Source of the DNA: an uncultured Clostridium sp. | GTDB lineage: Bacteria > Bacillota > Clostridia > TANB77 > CAG-508 | DNA: 39,092 nucleotides | Reading direction: 5' to 3' | NCBI GenBank assembly: GCA_947571975.1 | Contig: CANPAC010000003.1 | Span: 1 to 39,092, forward strand | Part shown: in pieces, positions 1 through 8,257 of the stretch | Position numbering within the stretch: the first letter of the stretch is position 1 | How the letters are laid out: every line of letters begins with the position of its first letter | Position numbers and translations under genes: made by a program | The notes under the pieces: generated by a model | The model's input: the letters and a program-made list of their open reading frames with translations, nothing else | The model's database searches: none | What the model was told of the DNA's origin: nothing

Positions 1-34
1 AATGGCTAAAGTGTGCCTGTCCCAACTTAGCCAT
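1..34. repeat. Imperfect palindrome, dispersed intergenic repeat
   Basis: The arms ATGGCTAAAGT and ACTTAGCCAT flank the core GTGCCTGTCCC. The same arms form a perfect palindrome at 37531-37571, and the core recurs at 10216-10226. It lies outside any gene, at the window edge, so its full extent cannot be seen. Confidence 0.5.
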
Positions 35-140
35 CAACATAAAATCAAGAGTTGTGGAGAATAAAATCATAATTATTTTTCACTGAACAAAAATACCCTC
101 TTAAAGTTATACTTAAAAAGGATATTTTCTAATTTATTAA

Positions 141-1860
141 TTACATTCCTAATATATATGGATTGTCACGTGTTCCATCTCCATCTATTACTTTGGCGTC
201 CTCTTTTACTAAGAATACTGGGCGGAAACCTTTAGTTACACTCGAACCAGTAATTGACCACCACTTACCGAGTTGAAGTATTATTATAATAACTAATATT
301 AAGAAAAGTATTTAATTTAGCCTCAGTTGGCGCCTCAGTTGTTGGTAATGATGCCACCCCAAACTGTCCAAGATACTCACCTGGGACATATGCACATCTT
401 TTACATATCCAGCTTTCTGTTCTATCTAGTTGTAATCCTAAACTAATAATTGCCGAACAATCTCTGACTCTATTAATAGTTAATTCATATGGTTTCTTAA
501 TTTTGTAAGAACTATTTTTTGCAGGAAATTTATCAAGATTATTTCCTGCTGCAAACCAATTAGCACCATTTTTTTCAGGATCAGCTTCCCAAGATTGGCA
601 TCCAATACATCTAGCATTAGATACTGGGCCATCAGCTAAAAGATACTCCTTAGCATAACCATTCAATGTTTTACATACATTATTGTAAGAAGCCATTGAA
701 AGAACCCCAGCTTGATTAATGTCTGTACGGTCTGAAGAACTTGCAGATTTAACAGTTATTGTACTATCACTTGCTGTAACCTTTGAATCACTACTACCCA
801 AAGTAATATTACGAACACTATCATCTGCAAAAATTTGAACTCCAGCTGAACTCTCAGTAAATGCATTTGAATCATAGCTATTATTATATAGTACTCTACA
901 TAGTATGTTGTTATATTTTACATATGGACTTTTCTTTGCCTCTTCTGTAGCTGTTGTATCTATCCTTAATACATCTTTTGCCTTTTGATCTCCTATAGTT
1001 ATTGTTATTTCCTTCGTAAATGTCCTACCATCACTTGCTGTTGCAGTTATTGTCACTGTTGCTGTTCCACTTTGTGTCCCTGCTGTTATAGTCCTATTTT
1101 CTTCATCTATTGTTATTAAATCACTATTTGTTGTAATTGTATATGTTAATTCCTCTACATTTTCTGCTGGTGTTGTTGTTACTTCTATTAATTTAGTTTC
1201 ATCATTTTTTATTGTAATATTTGCTATATTTATATCTGTTACTTTTGATACAATTTCTACTCTACATGTTGCTTGACATTCTGTTCCTTCTATTTTTGCA
1301 GTTATTATTACTGCTCCGCTAGTTCCTACTGCTGTTACTTTCCCATTTTCTACTGTTGCTACTGTTGCATCTGATGTACTCCATGTTATATTTCCTTCTA
1401 TATCTCCTGTTTTTGTTACTGTTAGTAGCTTACTATCACCTGATAATATTTTTAAATGTGTACTATTTAAAGATATTCCATTTACTTCTTGTACTTTTCC
1501 ATCTTCTGTTATTTGAAAGATAAATCCATTATGGCTTATTTTCCATGGTAATTTTCCATCTTCACCTTTTTCAATTTCTTCATCTGTAAATCCATAGTTT
1601 TTTAGTTCACTTTCTAGAGTTTTTTTATTAATTTCTGTTCCATTTTCTCCTATTCTTGATGCCATTACTGCTAATTTTATTTTTTCTTCAATCTCAGCTT
1701 TCTCACTTCTTAATTTTGCTGCTGACGCTTTAGTTAGTATTCCATTTTCTCCCGTTAAAGTAGCTATACTTATTGCTGCTAAAATTAATAACACTATAAT
1801 TGTAATTACTAATGCAATTAGTGTAATACCTTTGCTGTTTATTCTTATTAATTTTCTCAT
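141..1860 (-). CDS. Prepilin-like surface protein with two Big2 domains, read through one CGG +1 shift
   Basis: The repaired protein is 572 aa. The ATG at 1860 is chosen because AGAGGTGAG lies just upstream; a GTG 12 bases earlier overlaps that ribosome binding site. Residues 1-10 are a short basic leader, followed by G and a class III (prepilin-type) helix starting ITLIALVITII. Position 5 after the predicted cleavage is Ala, not the usual Glu. Two Ig-like Big2 domains lie at about 130-205 and 206-295, and a Cys-containing C-terminal domain follows. In frame 0 the gene stops at 265-267, directly after CGG (270-268). Skipping the C gives Gly531 and a further 42 residues, through GFRPVFLV and GDGTRDNPYILGM, to a stop at 141-143. 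The tail resembles the usual end of this protein class, as far as I recall it. The function is unknown; cell-surface display is likely. Confidence 0.75.
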
Positions 1861-2023
1861 GTTTATTCTCACCTCTTCTTTTTCTTCTAAATTATGTTAT
1901 TTTGTTATACTGCTTTTTTATTTATATTACATTTTCTATTATTACGCAATGTTTTTTATGTTTTCTTGTGATTCATTAAATGTGAAAGTAAATTCTAGTG
2001 ATAGTTAGGTGCAAAATCCCATT

Positions 2024-2064
2024 AAAATAGTTGATATATAAAATTTTTATATATCAACTATTTT
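2024..2064. terminator. AT-rich 20-bp perfect inverted repeat after dnaJ-like gene
   Basis: The arms 2024-2043 and 2045-2064 are perfectly complementary around a single base. They lie 22 bases past the stop of the minus-strand DnaJ-like gene, so a terminator is likely. The stem is almost pure AT and the T tract is short, so this is a moderate call. Confidence 0.4.
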
Positions 2065-2085
2065 ATAGTATTTTCTATATTCCTA

Positions 2086-2958
2086 TTATTGAGTCTTTCT
2101 AGGATTAAAATTTGATATTTCATTTAATTTTTTAAACATTTCTTTTTCTTCTTCTGTCAATTGTTTTGGCACTACTACCTTAATTTCTGCGATTAAGTCT
2201 CCTCTTGTTCCATTTCTATCTTGATAACCCTTTCCTGGAATTTTTATTCTTTCACCACTTTGAATTCCTTGAGGAATGTATATTTTTGTTTCCTCATCAA
2301 TAGAAGCTACATCAGCTCTTGCTCCTAAAGCCGCTTCCCATGGAGTTAATAATAAATCTGTATATAGGTCTTGTCCTTTTAATTTAAATGGTTTGTTATC
2401 CTCTATGTTGACTTTAATAAATAAATCTCCATTTTTTCCACCGTTTTGTCCTTGTTTTCCTTGTCCTATTAAGCGTATCTTCTCTCCATTTTGAATTCCT
2501 TTTGGTATCGCAACTGCTAAATTTCTTATTTTTCCTTCAACTGTTCTAATTGCTATAGTCTTTTCTTTTCCATAAAATGCTTCTTGTATACTAATATTTA
2601 TCCCTGTTTCTATATTTTCTCCTTTTATTGCTTTCTTAGACTCTGTATGTCTTTCTTCTTCTATGTTTCCTAAAAATATATTAATAATTTTCCCTTTCTC
2701 ACCTTTTCCTGTAAATGCTTTTTCATTTTTACCAAAACGTGAATTCCAAATTCTATCATATTTTCTTTTTGATGCAGGTACAGATAAGGTTTTATAAGCT
2801 TCATTTATATCTTTTATTTTTTCCTCTGCTAGTTTATCCCCTACATTTAAGTCTGGATGATATTTTTTAGCAACTTTTCGGTATGCGATTTTTATTTCAT
2901 CTATTGAAACATGACTTGTCTCTAATTCTAATATTTTATAGTAGTTCTTAAATACCAT
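2086..2958 (-). CDS. DnaJ/CbpA-like J-domain co-chaperone without zinc finger
   Basis: The protein is 290 aa from the ATG at 2958, which has AAGGAAGG eight bases upstream; longer in-frame starts lack a better site. The N-terminal J domain (about 1-70) carries the HPD motif in KKYHPDLN, which stimulates Hsp70 ATPase. There is no G/F-rich stretch of usual length and no CxxCxGxG zinc repeats. Two C-terminal substrate-binding beta domains follow (about 120-275), with IPKGIQNGEKIRLIGQGKQG and IPQGIQSGERIKIPGKG. This is the type B (CbpA) layout. It contains no in-frame CGG codon. Confidence 0.9.
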   Translation of the reverse strand: MVFKNYYKILELETSHVSIDEIKIAYRKVAKKYHPDLNVGDKLAEEKIKDINEAYKTLSVPASKRKYDRIWNSRFGKNEKAFTGKGEKGKIINIFLGNIEEERHTESKKAIKGENIETGINISIQEAFYGKEKTIAIRTVEGKIRNLAVAIPKGIQNGEKIRLIGQGKQGQNGGKNGDLFIKVNIEDNKPFKLKGQDLYTDLLLTPWEAALGARADVASIDEETKIYIPQGIQSGERIKIPGKGYQDRNGTRGDLIAEIKVVVPKQLTEEEKEMFKKLNEISNFNPRKTQ

Positions 2959-3217
2959 TTTTAACATCCTTCCTTTCTCAAGGCACAAATCCTTCGGTGA
3001 AAAAGAATCTCTATTATTTTTCAACCTTAACATCCTACTCTAATTAGGTAAGCTTATTATACCATATCTAGAAAAAAAATCCATAGTTTTATAAATTTTC
3101 TTAGGTTAAATTTATTTAAAGTTTTAGATAGTAGGATTTTAAGGAACGTACCTAAAGGTATTACTTATCTGTAACTCATTTTTACTCGTAACAGCTAAGG
3201 GCATCCCTAAATCCCAC

Positions 3218-4264
3218 TTAATCTGTTGCTATTTTAATAATTTGATTTAATAATTCTTTATAACTAATACCACTTGCCTCAAATAATTTAGGATACATAC
3301 TAATACTAGTAAATCCTGGTAAAGTGTTAATTTCATTAATATAAATTTGATTCGTTTCTTTTTCTACAAAAAAATCAACTCTTGACAAGCCTTTTCCATC
3401 AATTGCTTTAAAAGCCTTCACAGCTTGTTTTCTTATTTCCTCTTCTATTGATTTAGGAAGATTAGCAGGAATTTCTGTTTTAGATGCTGAATTTTTATAT
3501 TTAGCATCATAGCTATAAAATTCCTCTGCTGATTTTACTTCTCCTACAACAGAAGCTATAACATCTTCATTTCCTAGTACCGCACACTCTACTTCCTTTC
3601 CGACAATTCCTTCTTCAATTAAAATCTTATTATCAAAACTAGATGCTTGCTCTATATATGTTTTTAGTTCTTCTTTATTATTAGCTTTATTTACTCCAAC
3701 GCTTGAACCTGAATTAGATGGTTTGATGAACATAGGAAATTTTAGATTATTACTTACTTTTTCTGCTACTTCTTCTAATTTTAGTCTTGTTTCATTAAAG
3801 TTATTATCTACAAAAATGTAGTCTTGTTTATATTTTCTAATATATTCATATTTTGCTTGTTTTAATCTAGCTTTTTCAAAAACAATTTTTGTATAAACTT
3901 TATCCATTCCCACACTAGAGGCTAATACGCCACATCCAACATATGGTTTTTTTAACAACTCAAATAAACCTTGTATTGTTCCATCTTCCCCATATAATCC
4001 ATGTAATACAGGAAATAAAACATCTAGTTCATTTAGATATTCTACTATATTTTCTATTTCCTTTTTATCTTTTATTTCTTTTCCAATTTCTACTTCTTTT
4101 TGCATTGTTGTTTCATACCAAGTTCCATCTATTCCAATATAAATAGGAAATATTTCATATTTTTCAGTATCTAGATTTTTTAAAACAGAATTGGCCGAAA
4201 CAATAGATACTTCATTTTCTGTTGACATTCCTCCAAAAATAACTCCTAGCCTTTGTTTTATCAT
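3218..4264 (-). CDS. ddl: D-alanine--D-alanine ligase
   Basis: The protein is 348 aa, normal for Ddl, and catalyses ATP-dependent synthesis of D-Ala-D-Ala for peptidoglycan. It starts MIKQRLGVIFGGMSTENEVS, the usual Ddl opening. The ATP-grasp core includes FIKPSNSGSSVGV near residues 179-191, and the C-terminal metal and substrate loop is INEINTLPGFTSISMYPKL. The ATG at 4264 has AGGAGG upstream. It follows murF on the same strand, so the next enzyme in the pathway is its direct neighbour. It contains no in-frame CGG. Confidence 0.97.
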   Translation of the reverse strand: MIKQRLGVIFGGMSTENEVSIVSANSVLKNLDTEKYEIFPIYIGIDGTWYETTMQKEVEIGKEIKDKKEIENIVEYLNELDVLFPVLHGLYGEDGTIQGLFELLKKPYVGCGVLASSVGMDKVYTKIVFEKARLKQAKYEYIRKYKQDYIFVDNNFNETRLKLEEVAEKVSNNLKFPMFIKPSNSGSSVGVNKANNKEELKTYIEQASSFDNKILIEEGIVGKEVECAVLGNEDVIASVVGEVKSAEEFYSYDAKYKNSASKTEIPANLPKSIEEEIRKQAVKAFKAIDGKGLSRVDFFVEKETNQIYINEINTLPGFTSISMYPKLFEASGISYKELLNQIIKIATD

Positions 4265-4295
4265 AACAATTTCCTCCTATTAATTTTTATTTAAT

Positions 4296-4387
4296 AGTAT
4301 TTTTATATATTAATATTTTGAAATCAAGACCCAGATTGTTACACCCTAACTATGGTTTGATGAAAAATATTAATATATAAAAATACT
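4296..4387. repeat. Perfect 24-bp inverted repeat between murF and ddl
   Basis: The arms 4296-4319 and 4364-4387 are exact reverse complements, separated by 44 bases that hold a more GC-rich segment. On the transcribed minus strand this would form a very long AT hairpin just before the ddl ribosome binding site. It could be a small inverted-repeat element, an RNA-processing site or a leader structure. No ORF lies inside it. Confidence 0.6.
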
Positions 4388-4397
4388 TATAATAAAT

Positions 4398-5788
4398 TTA
4401 TTTTATTAACTTTTCTGCTAGTTCAAAAAATTTCATTCCATTTGAAGCCTTGAATAAAATAACATCACCTGGTTTTACTATTTCTTCTAATTTTTCTAAT
4501 ATACTCTCTTTTTTCTCAAAGTAGTAGATATTTTCTTGCTTCATTCCTTGTTTTTTTGCTTCATTTTCTATATATTTTGCATATTCTCCGCTAAGCATTA
4601 CTATGTCTATCTTGTTTTCATATACTTCTTTTCCTACTTGTTCATGGAGTTGTTTAGTATATTCTCCTAATTCTAACATATCTCCTAAAACAGCAATTTT
4701 TCTATTTCCTTCTGTTTTTGCTAGATAACTAAGACTTGCTCCGCATGGATTCTAAACTTGCATTATAGGCATCATTAATTACTTTTACTTTATTATCTAA
4801 TTCTACAATGTCCATTCTTTTTTTAGTTAATTCAAAAGTTTCAATTCCTTTTATTATTTTTTCATTTTCTATTTTTAATGTTTTTGCAACAGTTAGCGCG
4901 CATAGGGCATTTAATACAAAATGCTCTCCTCCTACTGGTACTGTTATTTTAATTTTTCCGTCTTTCGTTAGGCAAGTAAATTGGCTTTTATCATTTTCTA
5001 ACTTGATGTTACTTGCTTTGTTATCACTTAAATTTTGAATACCATAAGTGATAATATTTTTTTCGTTCTTGTTTTCTTCATACCATTGGTGTAGTAAATC
5101 ATTATCATTGTTAATAATAACCGTTGGATTTTTGTTTCCTTCTAATATCTCTAATTTTGCTTTTAAGATATTCTCTCGAGATCCTAAATTTCCTATATGA
5201 GATGTTCCAATGTTTGTAATTACACAAATATCAGGCTTTGCTATGCTAGTTAATAAACTAATTTCTCCAAAATGATTCATTCCCATTTCTAGGACCATAG
5301 CTTCTTCGTCTTGTAGTTTTAATATGGTAAATGGTAAACCTATGTTATTATTGTTATTTCCCATAGTTTTTAGTGTTTTGTATTTTTGAGATACTACATT
5401 TGCTATAATGTCTTTTGTACTAGTCTTTCCAACACTTCCAGTTATTGCTATTACTGGTATTTTATAAAAACTTCGCTTTAGTCTAGCAATAACATATAAA
5501 GCTTCTAATGTATCTTTTACTCTAATTATTTGCTTATTTTTATATTTTTCTAATTCTTGTTTTTTTATTTCTATATCTGACACAATAACACAGTCTGCTC
5601 CATTGTCTAAAGCTTGTTTCCAGAATAAATTACCGTCAAATTTTTCTCCTTTTATGGCTATGTAGGTGTCTCCTTTTCCGAATGGTTCTTGTGTCTTTTG
5701 AGTAATTTTTACATTCGTATTCTAAGCTTCCTTGTATTAGTTCTCCATTTGTTACTTCTAGTATTTCTTTGATTGTTAAATTTTTCAA
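4398..5788 (-). CDS. murF: UDP-N-acetylmuramoyl-tripeptide--D-Ala-D-Ala ligase, two CGG +1 shifts
   Basis: The repaired protein is 462 aa, normal for MurF, which adds D-Ala-D-Ala to the muramoyl tripeptide. The start is the TTG at 5788, with GAGGTG upstream. Frame 0 runs SKDTRTI and meets CGG-A at 5680-5678. Skipping the C gives TI-Gly37-KGDTYIAIKGE. The Mur-ligase core follows: ATP loop ITGSVGKTSTKD, LEMGMNHFGEI, and the conserved NDAYNAS. A second CGG-A at 4743-4741 follows SM. Skipping the C gives SM-Gly349-ASLSYLA, then AVLGDMLELGEYTKQL and the C-terminal domain to the stop at 4398. Without the shifts this cell-wall gene would be in three pieces, each with intact motifs. It contains no other in-frame CGG. 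The two neighbouring cell-wall genes are presumably cotranscribed. Confidence 0.9.
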
Positions 5789-5931
5789 CCTTAGCACCTC
5801 GTTCCTTTATTAAATATTATAAAAAAAGAGTTATCTATCAATCTTTTTCTATCTATTTTATTAATAACGTTTCTTTTGCTAAATTATATGCTTATTTTTT
5901 GTTTTTTGCAACCTTATTTTTGTTTTGAAAG

Positions 5932-6009
5932 TCACGGATTAAGGATTTAAAAAATCACTGGTTATAATTTATAAAAATCACGGATTAAAATCGACAAATT
6001 TCACGGATT
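5932..6009 (+). promoter_or_regulatory. Four evenly spaced 9-base repeats (TCACGGATT) upstream of an ATPase gene
   Basis: TCACGGATT occurs at 5932-5940, 5978-5986 and 6001-6009, with the degenerate copy TCACTGGTT at 5954-5962. Spacing is 22, 24 and 23 bases, close to two DNA turns, so bound protein would sit on one face. A TATAAT at 6027-6032 follows, ahead of the ATPase remnant at 6128. The rest of the 5789-6127 gap is AT-rich and I see no gene in it. Confidence 0.5.
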
Positions 6010-6127
6010 GGTGTAAAATATTATTATATAATACTTTATAAAAATTGATATTAGTCTGGAAGATATTAAAATCTTTCATTACTATGTGCGCCTTAAGAAA
6101 CAAAGCGAGAAATGAATAAATTTTAAT

Positions 6128-6640
6128 ATGGAAATAAAAAACTATAAAAAAAGAATAGCAGACAATAAAATAGAACATTATTTAAAATTATTTGGAGCAG
6201 TTTGTATAGAAGGTCCTAAGTACTGTGGCAAGACATGGGCAGGAAGAAATCATTCAAATAGCGAAGTTCTATTACACAAAACTACTGGAGAAGCCTCTAA
6301 TAATGTAGAACTTGCTAAAATGTCTCCATCAATTATACTAGAAGGGAAAAAGCCAAAATTAATTGATGAATGGCAGGAAGCTACTAATCTATGGGATGAG
6401 ATTCGAGAAGTAGATAGTATAATAGAATTAGAAAATGGAGAATGGTGTGCTTTCGAAATAAAACTTGGTGCTAATAAAATTGATGAAGCAGCCAAAAATT
6501 TGTTGAATTTGAAACAGAAAATAGAAAAAGAAAATGGAAAAATACCTTCTGTTCTTTGTGTAATATGTGGACTTTCTAATATAGCTTATCAAAGACCTGA
6601 TGGAGTATATGTTGTACCAATTACTGCATTAAAACCATAA
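6128..6640 (+). pseudogene. AAA/DUF4143-type ATPase with large in-frame internal deletion
   Basis: The 170-aa ORF joins the two ends of a protein family that is normally about 400-450 aa. The N-terminal part has the P-loop GPKYCGKT and the motif PSIILEGKKPKLIDEWQEA, ending at LWDEIR. It then runs straight into the C-terminal nuclease-like part, EVDSIIELENGEWCAFEIKLG. The second half of the ATPase and the whole DUF4143 middle are missing, about 250 residues by family length. The join is in frame and the ends look intact, so this is a recent deletion product or a minimal derivative. The ribosome binding site before 6128 is weak. Confidence 0.75.
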
Positions 6641-6795
6641 AATATAATATTCTAACCTATTAGAAAACATACTATAAAAGAAAATGCTGAAAAAGTAGAA
6701 AAAATAGTAAATTGGAAAATAATTTTTTTCTGATTCGCTATTTTGGTTACTTTTTCATCATTTCCTTTAAATTCTTTTTTATTTCGATTGTTATT

Positions 6796-7487
6796 TTAAT
6801 AATTTTCTAACTCAAGCTTATATGCTTCACCATCTATAATTTTATCCATAAGTTTAACCCATGTCCCATCCTGTTCCTTTAAATGAATCGATCCTTGGCT
6901 TCCGTAATTTTGACAAACATATCCGTCTCCGTACATCATAATCCCATGCAAACATTTTTTGAAAAGAATCTATAACCGCATTCACACCACTTAAATACGG
7001 ATTCTCAGAATCCATTTCTGGAAATTGTTTAAAATTATCTTTACAATTCAACCAATCCATCCAAGTATTACCATTATAGGCAGTTAAAGAAACTATTCCA
7101 TCAACTGTAAATTCAATCGAACCGGTCATCCCAAATTCGCTTTACTAAAATATCATATCCTTTATTGTTCGTTATATATTTTTCTCCATTTTCATCTGTT
7201 TTAAAAATAAATTCTTTATTTTCTATATAATCTTTATCATATTTAGCAATAATACTATTAGCTTCATTTTTAGTTATTTTCCCTTCGTTTGTCGCTTGCA
7301 CTCCTAGTATATCCGCTCTTGCTTCTTCTATAGTTTTAGCTATTTCTGTCTCTTTTTTAGCTGTATCTGCCTTTGTTAATACTCCATTTTCTCCTGTTAA
7401 TGTTGCTATGCTTATAGCTGCTAAAACTAATAAAACAATTATTGTAATTACTAATGCAATTAAAGTTATCCCTTTACTATTTTTCAT
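6796..7487 (-). CDS. Prepilin-like protein, two CGG +1 shifts
   Basis: The repaired protein is 229 aa. The ATG at 7487 has AAGGAGA upstream. The leader MKNSKG precedes the pilin-type helix ITLIALVITIIVLLVLAAIS. Frame 0 ends soon after CGG-T at 7124-7122; skipping the C gives WDD-Gly122-SIEFTVDGIVSLTAY and the phrase NGNTWMDWLN, which parallels GTTWEEF in the pilin at 23003. A second CGG-A at 6931-6929 gives YDV-Gly186-DGYVCQNYGSQG and then HLKEQDGTWVKL, to a TAA at 6796-6798. Oligo-A runs near the second site could also suggest indels, but skipping the C of CGG restores a sensible frame at both sites. The role on the surface is unknown. Confidence 0.7.
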
Positions 7488-7685
7488 TTTTCTTTCGTCT
7501 CCTTTTTGTTTTCTTTTATTATAATTAATCTTATCTGCTTTTGCAATAAAATACATATTTGAATTGTTATCTTTTTTACATAATGCATTTTTAAAGATTA
7601 CAAATCAACAACAGACAATTTATAAAACTATTGATACAAAAAAATAGAATTATACAAATATCTTTCAATATACTTCTATTTTTAA

Positions 7686-7868
7686 TTAACCTTCAATTAG
7701 CCTTTCTAAGTCCACATTTTCATTTTTTACTATTTCTATTTCTGTATCTTCTGAAAATAGCTCTGAACTACTCTTTATATACTTTTGAGCATTTTCTCTT
7801 GAAAAAAAAGTATATTTTTTTCCTTCTGTACTTTGATATGTAAAAATTCTAAAACGAAATGAAGCCAA
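7686..7868 (-). CDS. Possible small protein, unknown
   Basis: This is a 60-aa frame that would start at a TTG (7868), with only a weak AGG upstream. The start lies inside the SASP terminator hairpin, which argues against independent expression. The composition (FRIFTYQSTEGKKYTFFSREN) looks protein-like and acidic toward the end. No family is recognised; it may be a gene remnant. Confidence 0.3.
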   Translation of the reverse strand: MASFRFRIFTYQSTEGKKYTFFSRENAQKYIKSSSELFSEDTEIEIVKNENVDLERLIEG

Positions 7869-7896
7869 GCTATAAAACCTGACTCCATTTCGTTTT
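7851..7896 (-). terminator. Intrinsic terminator of SASP gene
   Basis: An 11-bp stem (AAAACGAAATG with CATTTCGTTTT) is extended by G-U and further pairs, directly after the SASP stop codon. It ends in a TTTT run on the minus strand. Confidence 0.75.
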
Positions 7897-7897
7897 G

Positions 7898-8077
7898 TTA
7901 TTTGTTTTCTACACTTCTGTTAGCTATTTCGATAGCTTTTGTAACAATATTTCCACATTGTTTTGATGAAACATTTGCCCAACTTCCACCATCTTGTTTT
8001 ACTTGGTCATAAACACCTAACTCTTTTGCTATTTCTTCTCTCAAATTTTCAGATATTAATTTACTATTTCTAGACAT
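7898..8077 (-). CDS. Alpha/beta-type small acid-soluble spore protein
   Basis: The protein is 59 aa, starting MSRNSKLISENLREEIAKEL from an ATG at 8077 preceded by AGGAGG. SASPs coat and protect spore DNA and are degraded at germination by the GPR protease. The N-terminal half (SENLREEIAKELGVYDQVKQ) contains the EIAKELG motif of the family, including the GPR cleavage region. The second half (SKQCGNIVTKAIEIA) carries the G-N-x-x-x-K-x-I-E pattern. It is divergent from vanW and is likely expressed in the forespore under a sigma-G-type promoter, though I could not identify a convincing one. Confidence 0.85.
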   Translation of the reverse strand: MSRNSKLISENLREEIAKELGVYDQVKQDGGSWANVSSKQCGNIVTKAIEIANRSVENK

Positions 8078-8117
8078 AACATCCTCCTAAAATAAATCTT
8101 TTTATTAAGATTTTATC

Positions 8118-8141
8118 ATAAAACTTAAATTTAAGTTTTAT
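8118..8141. promoter_or_regulatory. 24-bp perfect palindrome between SASP and vanW-family gene
   Basis: ATAAAACTTAAA is followed by its exact reverse complement, with no loop, 40 bases upstream of the SASP start. Its position in a divergent promoter region fits an operator. A second inverted repeat (ATTTTGACA at 8172-8180, TGTCAAAAT at 8206-8214) lies on the vanW side, next to a TATAAT at 8219-8224. Confidence 0.4.
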
Positions 8142-8257
8142 AATTATAGTATGAACCATTTTTCAAATTTTATTTTGACATTTTTTATATTTTTTATACT
8201 TTTTTTGTCAAAATATGATATAATAAATTTGATTACTTAAGTACAAGGAGATTGATT

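Noticed and set aside
8175-8224. TTGACA (8175) and TATAAT (8219) as one sigma-A promoter of the VanW-family gene
   Set aside because: The spacing is 38 bases, too long; the nearer TTGTCA (8205) is too close at 8 bases. Only the inverted repeat is reported.
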